Shown here: positions 55,579-63,904 of the stretch, piece by piece | How the letters are laid out: the number at the start of each line of letters is the position of its first letter | Position numbering within the stretch: position 1 is the first letter of the stretch | Assembly (NCBI RefSeq): GCF_021083305.1 | Contig: NZ_JAJFAY010000010.1 | Location: forward strand, 1-64,000 | DNA length: 64,000 nucleotides | DNA from: Haladaptatus sp. DYF46 | GTDB taxonomy: Archaea; Halobacteriota; Halobacteria; Halobacteriales; Haladaptataceae | Reading direction: 5' to 3' | Program-made: the position numbers and the translations under genes | Notes under the pieces: model-generated | What the model saw: the letters and a program-made list of their open reading frames with translations, nothing else | Told to the model about the DNA's origin: nothing | The model's database searches: none

Positions 55579-55746
55579 ATGACAAATGAGCGGATCCTCA
55601 GCTGCGTTGAATGTCAGTGGCAAACAAATACACGCGAATACTCATCGCATGAAGTCAATCAACGTGCAATACGGCATTTTCGTGCGACTGGGCATCAAGT
55701 AACCTCTCCATCGTGGGATTTCTATGGAGGTCGAGTTGGCCGCTAG
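55579..55746 (+). CDS. tiny zinc-knuckle protein
   Basis: 55 residues: MTNERILSCVECQWQTNTRE, then SHEVNQRAIRHFRATGHQVT. CxxC plus a His-x-His-like pair gives a plausible single zinc site (C-C-H-H). A type common in haloarchaea and usually missed in annotation because of size. Downstream of the HTH fragment, same strand. Confidence 0.6.
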   Translation: MTNERILSCVECQWQTNTREYSSHEVNQRAIRHFRATGHQVTSPSWDFYGGRVGR

Positions 55747-55781
55747 CGATTTACGAAAACGGAGGCCACGGAGTGCGGGTG

Positions 55782-56072
55782 TTAGGCTGTTGGAGCGTCC
55801 TGCTCAAGATACTCTTGTTCCCAGTTTCGCCGGGCTTCGATTTCCCGCTGTCCACGCTGAGTCAACTTGTAGATGTTCGTCCGGCGATCTTTTTTACTCT
55901 TCTCGATCAGTCCTTTATCGACGAGTGTATCAAGATTTGGATACAATCGACCATGGTGAATTTCTTTGTCGTAGTAGTCTTCGAGGTCATCTTTGATAGC
56001 GAGTCCGTGTGGATCGTCCGAACCCCCTACGACGTACAGTAGGTCACGTTGAAAGCCAGTTAAATCGTACAT
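55782..56072 (-). CDS. PadR-family transcriptional regulator
   Basis: 96 residues from MYDLTGFQRDLLYVVGG (56072); ATG 56096 also open. HGLAIKDDLEDYYDKEIHHGRLYPNLDTLVDKGLIEK (abridged) is the PadR winged helix with its characteristic GRLYPxLxxL. Ends in an acidic helix for dimerisation. Confidence 0.88.
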   Translation of the reverse strand: MYDLTGFQRDLLYVVGGSDDPHGLAIKDDLEDYYDKEIHHGRLYPNLDTLVDKGLIEKSKKDRRTNIYKLTQRGQREIEARRNWEQEYLEQDAPTA

Positions 56073-56096
56073 TGTTCTCCCACTATCTATTGTCAC

Positions 56097-56437
56097 TCAC
56101 GTGTTAAATCACTTGTGGGATACTGAAGCTCATCGGATCAATGACGAGTCCACAGATCGTCTGTAACGCAGGGAAACTTGACTTCAACATGAACACGAAT
56201 GTTCTCTAGATTGCTGTTAGTACTGGCTAAAATCGGAGGTGGCTGTAGAGATAGACCGCTCCCATGATTACGGCCTGCACAAGCGCGACATAATCAGGGT
56301 GCTTAGGAGTTGCTCACCTAACTACGTCAGCGCATAGGTGTGCTCGTTTCTCTGTTTAGTTCAACGTTGAGGATACCGAATACTGCCGATAGCTCCCTGA
56401 AAGCGACCTCATGCGAAATATCGTGTAGAAAGGAGGG
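56097..56437. other. intergenic; second copy of promoter-region repeat at 56348-56390
   Basis: No gene. 56348-56390 repeats TGTTTAGTTCAAC and a GATACCGAATACTG tail in the same orientation as 54881-54920. Confidence 0.45.
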
Positions 56438-56878
56438 TTACAAGACAGAATCTGAGATGGAGATCAACCGTCGATTGAGAATCGACGTCAGGAAGAATAG
56501 TGCGCCTCCAGCAACAGCCAATGCAATCCCGAATCCAGCGACAAGTGGTGTGAGCGTGGTTGGATCATACGTCGTTTCAAAAGCGTAGACGTCTCCCTGG
56601 TAGCGAACGGCGTTATTGGCGAACGTCTCCAGGGTTACTCCCTCGACGGGGGCTGCTTGTCCTGATTTCACTCGGTTAAAGACGGTTTTTTCTGCCGGTG
56701 TGAGCCCGGCATAGGAAACCGTTGACCCACTGGTCGATGCGCTCACGTGGTCGACTTGGACCATGTAATCGCCGTTGATTTCACCAGAGATCGCAACACC
56801 AGTGATACCAAGTCCGAGGACAAATAGGCCGATTGCGCTTACGTATACCGCAGGGCGTAACCATGACTGGAGGTGCAT
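56438..56878 (-). CDS. two-helix membrane protein, unknown
   Basis: 146 residues. N-terminal helix (VYVSAIGLFVLGLGITGVAI) and a C-terminal one (PLVAGFGIALAVAGGALFF) around an extracellular beta-type domain (YAGLTPAEKTVFNRVKSGQA). A pattern known in haloarchaea (DUF7979-like). Role unknown. Confidence 0.65.
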   Translation of the reverse strand: MHLQSWLRPAVYVSAIGLFVLGLGITGVAISGEINGDYMVQVDHVSASTSGSTVSYAGLTPAEKTVFNRVKSGQAAPVEGVTLETFANNAVRYQGDVYAFETTYDPTTLTPLVAGFGIALAVAGGALFFLTSILNRRLISISDSVL

Positions 56879-56941
56879 AGTGGTCCAGAAATTGTACCCA
56901 GAGGATAAATATTTTATTCCAACAATATCCGTTTGACTTAG

Positions 56942-57345
56942 CTAGGCTGTTGTCGTGTTCTTCCACAGGCCGTAGCCGCCTTGCTTGGCCTCCTGTTGCT
57001 TTCGCTCAAACTCCGCTCGCTTGCTGAACTCGCCGTCTGCCACTCGCATATAGCCTGACCGGAGCAACTGGGTGTTATACAGCCAGTGTCCGTATAGACA
57101 TACAGTTGTGAGTGGCCGTCACTGCTGCTGCCTACCTGTGGGTCTGTAACAAGTGTGACGGTGCTGTACTCCAGTTGGGCTTTGGTGGTTTGGCGTGCTT
57201 GTATGTGGCACAGACCGTTCTTCGGGACGCACACACCAATCAGGTCAACAGTCTTGGTTTTGCCATTGCGTTCGATTGTGATGGTTGACGGATCGATGAC
57301 CTTGCTTACTCGCGCTTCGAAGCACTGGCCGCCACTCAGTGCGCC
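56942..57345 (-). pseudogene. broken SNase-like gene
   Basis: Pieces FEARVSKVIDPSTITIERNG, TVDLIGVCVPKNG, SQLYVYTDTG and GYMRVADGEFSKRAEF match the SNase-like protein at 54209 but in changing frames; the signal and linker are gone. Ends GYGLWKNTTTA stop. A decayed duplicate. Confidence 0.7.
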
Positions 57346-57379
57346 GATTCATGCGGTGGTCTGTGTCGGGATTGTCGTT

Positions 57380-57437
57380 GTTTGGCTTCCCGTGCTGACC
57401 ATGCGTGCGAACGGGATGAAAAGAACTGCCGAACTAA
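57380..57437 (+). pseudogene. SWIM zinc-finger gene fragment, copy 7
   Basis: Only the last 19 codons: FGFP(C) to KELPN stop, with TGG to TGA in the WPC motif. Followed by AACCACCGCTTCAGCC and a T tract, the conserved tail of this family, and then a scrap similar to 52100-52234. Confidence 0.65.
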
Positions 57438-57594
57438 CCACCGCTTCAGCCCTTTTTATCCATGGCACGCCAAGTGACGGTCTCGGATATCACCGACCAG
57501 CGAACACTGACGGAAAGCGCGGATGCTACGACCAACGATATCCCCGAGACACCGACAGCCCTCCTCGACCGCTGTACAAGGTGCACAACAAATT

Positions 57595-58275
57595 CTATTT
57601 GGCCCGTTCTTTCCCAGCGCCGTCCCCGATGATGAGTGTGTTTTTGATTAGATTGGAATACCCACGTCGCAATCGTTCAGAAACTGCCTGATGAGAAATG
57701 TCGAGATCCGCAGCTAACTTTTTCGAATTTGATTTTCGTGGTATATTGAAATAGCCCGCCTCGAACGCAAATGTGAGGGTGTCTTGTTGTTCTTCTGTAA
57801 GCCCAAACCGACCCTCACGCCCCTCTTCAAGTTGGTAAATGGTTATGACGTCAAGTGTTAGTCCGTGGTTTTGACAGTAATCGAATGTCCGGGAGAGCGA
57901 TTCTCGGTCTGCGAACAAAATACGAAGATTCCATCCCGCCTGGGTGCCTACCGAGGCGAGGATTGTCCCCTTCTCCTCAACGAGAATGTGGATGAGTGTT
58001 TGTATTTCAGTAATCCATTCCATCCGATAGAGCCATTCATCGTCCAGATCGGCAATCAGCTCAAACTGTTCCAAGCTTGGATCGTCTTCAAGCACCAATT
58101 CAAACTCTTTTCGGTCGATCTCATCGCTCTGTACCCAGACGAATGGCATCACCCGATCAGCATTGTGAGCGACAGCTCGCTCAATCTCAAACTCAATTGA
58201 AGGTAGATCGGAGAGTGTCTGTCGGAGTGCGAACTCATCAATAGGGATCTCTACTTCGACAACTGTACCTGACAT
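57595..58275 (-). CDS. HTH-10 / Bat-like transcription regulator
   Basis: 226 residues from MSGTVVEVEIP (58275); ATG 58317 also open. N-terminal GAF/PAS-like sensor (about 1-130) and C-terminal HTH-10: FGLTEEQQDTLTFAFEAGYF, IPRKSNSKKLAADLDISHQA and VSERLRRGYSNLI. The intact relative of the broken genes at 23804 and 55380. Probably senses redox or light-linked signals, inferred from the family. Confidence 0.88.
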   Translation of the reverse strand: MSGTVVEVEIPIDEFALRQTLSDLPSIEFEIERAVAHNADRVMPFVWVQSDEIDRKEFELVLEDDPSLEQFELIADLDDEWLYRMEWITEIQTLIHILVEEKGTILASVGTQAGWNLRILFADRESLSRTFDYCQNHGLTLDVITIYQLEEGREGRFGLTEEQQDTLTFAFEAGYFNIPRKSNSKKLAADLDISHQAVSERLRRGYSNLIKNTLIIGDGAGKERAK

Positions 58276-58317
58276 ATCCAAATCTACGTCAGGCAAAGGG
58301 ATAAACTCGCTGAGCAT

Positions 58318-58578
58318 CCGAATCTGAGCAGTACTGCCCTACGATATCTGAGCATTCAAATCGGTACTACTGCCATTCAAAACCAGCCTATAATTCACGA
58401 TTGCGCTCACGTGGGCGGCGTACGAATAATACGGCTGAGAGCGGTCCAATTCGATTGCCCGGCACGAATTTGTTCACGCGTGGCAGTACCTCGGATATTA
58501 CTGACTAATGAATCTCCACAAGAAGTGTATGATAAGCGTATCAGCCAGTCAGTGATCGATGGACAATACGCCGCCTAT
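58318..58578. other. intergenic, one scrap
   Basis: A short stretch near 58470-58510 reads like the ..VSDITDQ.. scrap at 57475. Otherwise empty. Confidence 0.35.
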
Positions 58579-58734
58579 TCATAGCATAAACCACAGATAA
58601 TACAAAATAGCTGCCCAAGAAATCAGTGCAAAGACAGACCCAATGAGGAGGCCCACCCACATTTCTTGGGTCCCTCGGGATCGTCTCCCATCGTCCCACC
58701 GCGGCTCGTGTGAGGCTCCCTCACAAACATCCAT
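58579..58734 (-). CDS. small single-helix membrane protein
   Basis: 51 residues from ATG 58734: MDVCEGASHEPRWDDGRRSR, then the helix VGLLIGSVFALISWAAILYYL and WFML. Starts 76 bp after the DUF2391-like gene, same strand; probably co-transcribed. Confidence 0.55.
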   Translation of the reverse strand: MDVCEGASHEPRWDDGRRSRGTQEMWVGLLIGSVFALISWAAILYYLWFML

Positions 58735-58810
58735 GTCAAACACTTGTTCCTGCTGCTGTATATTTGTTCTGGAAACAGAAGTTTTGATCCAATCGGGGAG
58801 ATTCTCGCCG

Positions 58811-59365
58811 TCAGAAGAGGCTGTCAGCTGTGGCAGCACCGACCACACTAAAGATCGCTCCGATGCAAATGGCCTTGAACGTTGTAAACCATGTCGCATC
58901 AAATGCATCTGGTGCGTCGAAAACGAATGCAAGAATCGTCACAGAAGTATAGGAGACGATGAGCAACGAGAGAAACCGAAGTGGTATTCCAGCGATCGAT
59001 CGCTCCATCTCTGCCTCACGATCCTCTGCACGATATAATGTCCCATAGCCGATCGCGAACACCATGAAAATCGTAATCGCTGTCTGTAGAAGATTCATAC
59101 TCGCGGCAAGTGTCCACACCTCTTCAGTCACGACAAACGGAGCCGAGAGAATGAACCCACCAACGATTTGCTGGGCAATATCATCGAATCCAAATCGTCG
59201 GACATTCGGAAAATGAGAAAGAAATCGGCGAGTCCGCCGGATTGCCTGACGTTGATTCGATGAATCGACCGTCTCTTCAGCGTCTTCGAGCTGATCGAGC
59301 AACTCCGTTAACTCCTCGTCATCTGGGTGGGGTTCCTCTGGCATTTTTGGGTGATCGCGGGCCAC
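58811..59365 (-). CDS. DUF2391-family membrane protein
   Basis: 184 residues; MPEEPHPDDEE at codon 8 is another start. Acidic N-terminal coil, then a three- to four-helix region with DIAQQIVGGFILSAPFVVTEEVW, IPLRFLSLLIVSYTSVTILAF and a Gly/Ala end. TIGR02587/DUF2391-like; role unknown. Confidence 0.75.
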   Translation of the reverse strand: MARDHPKMPEEPHPDDEELTELLDQLEDAEETVDSSNQRQAIRRTRRFLSHFPNVRRFGFDDIAQQIVGGFILSAPFVVTEEVWTLAASMNLLQTAITIFMVFAIGYGTLYRAEDREAEMERSIAGIPLRFLSLLIVSYTSVTILAFVFDAPDAFDATWFTTFKAICIGAIFSVVGAATADSLF

Positions 59366-59436
59366 TTTCTTCGCCTTGACTCTCTACATATATATTCCAT
59401 CCGGCAACTAAATCGCCAAGATTCCTCTCCCATCCA

Positions 59437-59613
59437 TTGCAATGCATTCTGCACTACAAACCGACAGTTAAGAATCGAATCGACGACAACACGCTCACCG
59501 CCTTCCCCTCCGAGGACGAAGACGATGCTGAACCAGCAAACTGCGACTGCGAGGGTCCCGGTGGCTTCCCATGCTGGCCGTGCGTGCAAACGGGACGAAA
59601 AGAGCTGCCCTGA
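59437..59613 (+). pseudogene. SWIM zinc-finger gene fragment, copy 8
   Basis: Degenerate core (NAFCTTNRQ, from TGCAATGCATTCTGC), then a readable LTAFPSEDEDDAEPANCDCE and FPCWPCVQTGRKELP stop. Same orientation as the others. The core zinc residues are damaged. Confidence 0.7.
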
Positions 59614-59620
59614 CGGACCG

Positions 59621-59805
59621 CTATTCCGGCCGAATCCAGACCACCCGACGCGCCTCGGACTTCTCCTTTCAAATCACCCCCTCTCCAGCAAGCAATTCAA
59701 AATCTTATACGTTTCCGTCGTAGCCACCCTAGTTCCTCTGCAATCTCGCTCGTCATATAAGGCTCAAGCGGTTCCACGACCTCGAACGCATCCGTTGTTT
59801 TCCGG
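59621..59805 (-). pseudogene. HTH fragment related to 61548-61706
   Basis: Minus strand: KTTDAFEVVEPLEPYMTSEI, AEELGW, a frameshift, then VWIRPE. It pairs closely with the 61548 fragment. Confidence 0.65.
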
Positions 59806-59996
59806 TCCTGAACGTATTTGCTTCCCTCTCCTCGTGCTCTCGTACCGATATTGAACATCTATTTCTCGAGATTAAACCGCATGCCAAGCGATTTTGCACA
59901 AAATGTGGCGCTTCGCTCTGGGTCGGGTGAATTAATAACCGAGAGCAGTCTCACGATGCATGAGTTTGCTAACGCGGCGAAAAGTAATTCGTCGAA

Positions 59997-60101
59997 TTAG
60001 TCTTGAAGTGTCGCAACGGTGCGCCCAGCTTCTTCCGCTGCTTCACTATGTTCCATCCCAAGGTTCTCTTCGAGTTGAGCAACAGCCTCGCGAATGTTCA
60101 T
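59997..60101 (-). CDS. very small protein
   Basis: 34 residues: MNIREAVAQLEENLGMEHSE, then AAEEAGRTVATLQD. Helical, acidic and compatible with a small regulator or antitoxin piece, but could be a remnant. Confidence 0.3.
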   Translation of the reverse strand: MNIREAVAQLEENLGMEHSEAAEEAGRTVATLQD

Positions 60102-60209
60102 ACATATAGTGTGACTACCCTCGAAGATAAATCCACCGACAGCGTTGAAGGCTCTTTTAGAGTTCTCACCTTGGTTTGAAGGGTTTCTTTGTGGCTCACC
60201 GAAAGCCAT

Positions 60210-60900
60210 GGGAGAGCAAGAACTATTCTCCTGTACTCATTCGCTGGTTGTCGCATCTGTCGCCCGCGTAAGCACTCTCTTGTCGATACGTCCGGCAGGT
60301 ACCTGACTATCTCCGATATCGATGGCGATACTCATCAGTGAGTTACTGCCCAAACGCTGCTCTCAAATAGTGAAAATACAGCTGTTCAATACAGTCTTGC
60401 TCTCTTGACTTTCCTATCAGTGTCGATCCTCGTCCCATTCGTTCGTACCCCCCTATTACTTTGGAAGAATTTGGAGGTACAGATCGGTATTTGACGCCTT
60501 TAAAATCGCATAAAATTGCTTAGGGCTGGTTTCCGGCCATAGAATCCAGCCTTAGGATTCTAAGGCTGGATCAAAATTATAAATGCAGCCTTTCACGGCG
60601 TTACGCGACTGAAAACAGGATTTGACCGAGTAATTCTGATTCCTGTTATTCATCCAACCTTAGACGCTCCGATTTCTGTTACTATTCCAACCTTAGGTTT
60701 GCGAGTCGATATGGGCACACACAGGTAGTATTGGGGGAATAGAACGTCTATATCCAGCCTTAGATCCAAGTTATTAAAGTTCAATAAATACTACTACATG
60801 TACTTGTGACTTTGGAGACATACCCGCCAATCCGGTCGTCGATTCAGGACATCTCTTGCGTTCCCAAAGTAGTTGGTACAGGAGGCCGTTGAGAAACGAA
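60210..60900. other. 690-bp noncoding stretch with iterated motif
   Basis: No gene. Contains the motif cluster at 60544-60763 and AT-rich segments around 60490-60530 and 60770-60800. Confidence 0.6.
60544..60763. repeat. iterated 12-bp motif ATCCARCCTTAG
   Basis: Copies: 60544-60555 (+), 60560-60571 (-, forming a perfect inverted pair with a GATT spacer), 60652-60663 (+), 60685-60696 (+, first base T) and 60752-60763 (+). A weaker copy is at 60583-60594. + copies are 108, 33 and 67 bp apart. Looks like protein binding sites: operator array or replication-type iterons. It lies 138 bp upstream of a small zinc-ribbon gene. Confidence 0.7.
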
Positions 60901-61023
60901 ATGAGCCCTGGACTTACTCAATGTCCTGACTGTGGATGGTCCGGTAATACACGTAATTGCGTGATCGATGAACTTGAACGAAAGTGTCCTGTCTGCCATT
61001 ATGTCTTTCGACGTACTTCGTGA
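60901..61023 (+). CDS. tiny zinc-ribbon protein
   Basis: 40 residues: MSPGLTQCPDCGWSGNTRN, then ERKCPVCHYVFRRTS. Two CPxC knuckles, a minimal rubredoxin-type ribbon. Sits just after the iterated motif, which may control it. Confidence 0.65.
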   Translation: MSPGLTQCPDCGWSGNTRNCVIDELERKCPVCHYVFRRTS

Positions 61024-61042
61024 CTCGGGGATTCGGTTCACT

Positions 61043-61210
61043 CTTTCTCTGGAATCCACCAGATAACCACCCCAAACTCAATTTCCCTCGCTCAACCTTC
61101 TCAACCTGATGAAACTTTTCTAGTCGTCGATGCGCAGACCGTCGCTCTATCTCAAGCGTATTCGCCTCCCGCCTAGCAATTACAGCAGGAAACACCGACT
61201 CATGTACCAC
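61043..61210 (-). pseudogene. HTH fragment related to 33887-34132
   Basis: ESVFPAVIARREANTLEIER, RRSAHRRLEKFHQVEKVE, GKLSLG and then WLSGG, where the intact relative ends VVIWWIP. A 2-bp loss near the end shifts the frame. No start or N terminus. Confidence 0.65.
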
Positions 61211-61304
61211 TGTGGGAGTCTCGTCGTCAGTGGCACGACGTAGCGGACCGATCCGACTATTTTGCCACTGCTCTTTTGTAGTATTATACCGTCTGGACGC
61301 TTGT

Positions 61305-61472
61305 ATGGCTGATTTGATTGTCCAATCCGCAGTGAAAGAACAGCTCGAAGGACAAAACGTGGCGAGTGACTTCTACGATGCACTCGATGAAGAAGTCGCA
61401 GAAGTCCTTGAAAACGCCTCCCGACGAGCTGAAGAAAACGATCGCAAAACCGTCCAAGCGCGCGATTTGTAG
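61305..61472 (+). CDS. DUF1931 histone-fold-like protein
   Basis: 55 residues from ATG 61305: MADLIVQSAVKEQLEGQNVA, FYDALDEEVAEVLENASR and NDRKTVQARDL. DUF1931 proteins have a doubled or single histone fold and may bind DNA. TATA-like ATTATAC lies about 20 bp upstream. Confidence 0.85.
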   Translation: MADLIVQSAVKEQLEGQNVASDFYDALDEEVAEVLENASRRAEENDRKTVQARDL

Positions 61473-61547
61473 CTGCTCACCGCCTTGATGTAGCATCAAC
61501 CTTTTTCTTCATCACTTCACAGAACTTATTCCTCTAGGGACTGACCA

Positions 61548-61706
61548 CTACTCCGGTCGAATCCAGACCACCCGATGCGCTTCCGGCTTCTTCTTTCGAA
61601 TCTCCCCCTCCTCGGCAAACCCGTTCAAAACCTCATATACCGTCCGATGTGGCCACCCACGCTCCTCCGCAATTTCGCTCGTCATAGAAGGTTCGAGCGG
61701 TTTCAT
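61548..61706 (-). CDS. small winged-helix protein or fragment
   Basis: 52 residues: MKPLEPSMTSEIAEERGWPH, then RTVYEVLNGFAEEGEIRKKK and VVWIRPE. The HTH is intact and the frame open, but the 59621 relative extends further upstream (FEVVEPLEPY), so the N terminus may have been cut off next to the 61721 gene. Confidence 0.55.
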   Translation of the reverse strand: MKPLEPSMTSEIAEERGWPHRTVYEVLNGFAEEGEIRKKKPEAHRVVWIRPE

Positions 61707-61720
61707 GACCGGAGGTCGAC

Positions 61721-62272
61721 CTATAGCAAGGCAACTTCTTGGCGTTTCCCCACGATCACCGGAATATCGGTCGTATATTCTTTCCCAATAAATACGACTG
61801 TCACGGTCACATGATTCGGTAGCTTTACTACCAACTCTTTGCGTGTTACCGTTGGACCAGTTGGAGACACAGTCACGTATGGCTGACCATTTTTATACCC
61901 TAGTCCAGATGAAATATCTTCATGCGTTCCAAATCGAAGTGGAATAGCCTGTTGGACTGTTCGGGTTGCAATCGATCCCGCCTGGAGTTCAGCCCACCAT
62001 TCGAGCGACCGCGTTGCAAATTCGGCCGGACCATCAGCATTCCGTGCTATCACAATCCGAACTTCGTCTGTTTCAGGAAGGTACTCAACATTCTTACTCT
62101 TGGCCCGTTGACGGACAGTCAGTGGCTTGCCGGTCGCCTGAATTCCAGGGAGTGGCGACAGAACAGATTCAATTCGCGCCTTCGTATACTCGTCTGCCTG
62201 GGAGCTAACAACGCCTGCACTCATGACAGCGCCGCCAGCAGCGAGAAATTTCCGCCGTGAACAATGACCCAT
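61721..62272 (-). CDS. Tat-exported protein, unknown
   Basis: 183 residues. Signal CSRRKFLAAGGAVMSAGVVS, no Cys for lipidation. The body LPETDEVRIVIARNADGPAEFAT, WWAELQAGSIATRTV is not of a family I recognise. Downstream end adjoins the HTH fragment. Confidence 0.7.
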   Translation of the reverse strand: MGHCSRRKFLAAGGAVMSAGVVSSQADEYTKARIESVLSPLPGIQATGKPLTVRQRAKSKNVEYLPETDEVRIVIARNADGPAEFATRSLEWWAELQAGSIATRTVQQAIPLRFGTHEDISSGLGYKNGQPYVTVSPTGPTVTRKELVVKLPNHVTVTVVFIGKEYTTDIPVIVGKRQEVALL

Positions 62273-62384
62273 AGCAACCAGTTACTCTATTTACCATTAA
62301 CTGTCCCGTACACTCAAATCGTGATTTTACCGATCACACCACTCGACAACCCGCCAGAGAACAAAATTCGATAATCGAAGAGAT

Positions 62385-62996
62385 CTATTCTGACTGCAGT
62401 GCGCTCCATACTAACACGCCAAGCAGGACGGTGAGCCCACCAGCGAAAAAGATGAGCCCTGGGGGCAACCAAAGCCACGGTTCAGGTTCCACTGGTACAC
62501 TCGTCTTACTTGCGAGGTTGAGAAGCCCGGCCGAATTCGACCCAATTCCAAGAATGTCTTGCCGTGTGAGCCACTCCACCAGTATACTTCCGCCCAGTAA
62601 TAGAGCGATTCCGCCGAGAAGATCCGACAGTCGAGAGCGTACTTTTTCTAGTCGACTTTCCGACCCACTCACGATAATAAGCGGGTCATCGGTTGCTGCA
62701 TAGATGTTCATCTCGCTTCCCTTCGACGAGTACTCTGTATCCGCAACTTCGACTAACTCTGCCTCCCGTAGTTTCGTGAGGTGGTACTGTGCATTCTGAA
62801 TTGACGTGCCTGTATGTTCGGCGATTTCTGAGGCTGTCGCGGTTTCGTCCTGTAAGTGGAGATAGATTCGACGTGCTGTTTCTGATCCGAGCACATTGAA
62901 CACGCGTGCACCGGCGTCGTCTGCGAGATCACACAGCGTTCCTTGTTGTGCTGGTTGCGAGCGTGTTCCCGAGAGTTTCTGGAGAAGGTCACTCAT
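62385..62996 (-). CDS. membrane-anchored ArsR-type HTH protein
   Basis: 203 residues. Winged helix in ARVFNVLGSETARRIYLHLQ, ASEIAEHTGTSIQNAQYHLT and LVEVADTEYSSKG (residues 28-100). Then two helices (about 125-142 and 175-197) with a short outside loop. A DNA-binding protein tied to the membrane, a type frequent in haloarchaea. Confidence 0.85.
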   Translation of the reverse strand: MSDLLQKLSGTRSQPAQQGTLCDLADDAGARVFNVLGSETARRIYLHLQDETATASEIAEHTGTSIQNAQYHLTKLREAELVEVADTEYSSKGSEMNIYAATDDPLIIVSGSESRLEKVRSRLSDLLGGIALLLGGSILVEWLTRQDILGIGSNSAGLLNLASKTSVPVEPEPWLWLPPGLIFFAGGLTVLLGVLVWSALQSE

Positions 62997-63022
62997 TGTG
63001 AATGTGTATCAAGCGGGTTATC

Positions 63023-63238
63023 TTAAACATCCGTACTCCCCTTTCCATGATGGACGTCGTTGACTGCTGCTTTGACCGTCTGGAACATCCCATATTCCGA
63101 CAGCGTCCCCGTCCCCGTCACGAGGTCATAGATAGACAAATCAACAAATACTTTGTCAGTACTCAATAGAAACCAGGCGAGATACCGATGATGACTATCA
63201 AGACCCGTTTTCGGACTATGTACGAATTGTAACGTCAT
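63023..63238 (-). CDS. hypothetical protein
   Basis: 71 residues: MTLQFVHSPKTGLDSHHRYL, AWFLLSTDKVFVDLSIYDL. No domain recognised. Starts 3 bp after the upstream membrane gene, so probably co-translated with it. Confidence 0.45.
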   Translation of the reverse strand: MTLQFVHSPKTGLDSHHRYLAWFLLSTDKVFVDLSIYDLVTGTGTLSEYGMFQTVKAAVNDVHHGKGSTDV

Positions 63239-63241
63239 CTC

Positions 63242-63670
63242 TTACAGCCCTTTTGTGACGCTAGCGGATATTCGCTGAAGGACAAGACTGAGTAATCCAC
63301 CGAATGTTCCAAGAACTGCAGCAGTTGCAAGTCCAACGATACTCGCCCACACTACTCGAAAGAGAATGCCCGGCATTTCTCCAGTGATTCCCATGCCAAC
63401 GAGATGGATGCCAAACCCAGCTGCGAGCGCAAAAGAAAATATCCAAACGCGCCGGAGACTCTGATCATGGGCAGCAAGCACTGCACAGCCAGTGAGCAGT
63501 CCGATCGCCAAATACTCTAACCGAAGAAATTGGAATACGGGCAACTCAGACCGTTTTACCACAGCGAGAAACCCAGCAGAACACACAAACAACCCAAATG
63601 CGATCAGAACGGTCTGTAATCGCGTCTGTCGATCAGGGCCCGAACTATTTGCGGAGGTCAGTGTCTGCAT
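63242..63670 (-). CDS. membrane protein, unknown
   Basis: 142 residues from ATG 63670 (MQTLTSANSSG), four helices (about 20-38, 48-65, 72-92, 105-127). Frame extends upstream but not convincingly. Operon with 63023-63238. Confidence 0.65.
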   Translation of the reverse strand: MQTLTSANSSGPDRQTRLQTVLIAFGLFVCSAGFLAVVKRSELPVFQFLRLEYLAIGLLTGCAVLAAHDQSLRRVWIFSFALAAGFGIHLVGMGITGEMPGILFRVVWASIVGLATAAVLGTFGGLLSLVLQRISASVTKGL

Positions 63671-63904
63671 GATGAATGTAGGGTTTCTGCTCGCCACTAT
63701 GGCACGCGTGCGAGCAGGAAAGAGGGGTGGCGAGGGAAAGGGCGTGTGGATCGGGAGTGATGGCGCCAGACCCACAAGACCGATTCAGGGTGTCAGAGGC
63801 AACCGCGCCACAATCAGTCGCTTCGTGGGGTTCGGTATATGCTTTGTGCTACTGTTCGAAAATAAGACAGTCAAACAAACGACCATAGGTTTCACCCTCG
63901 TTGT

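Noticed and set aside
60544-60763. CRISPR array
   Set aside because: Repeats are only 12 bp, irregularly spaced and one is inverted; no cas genes.
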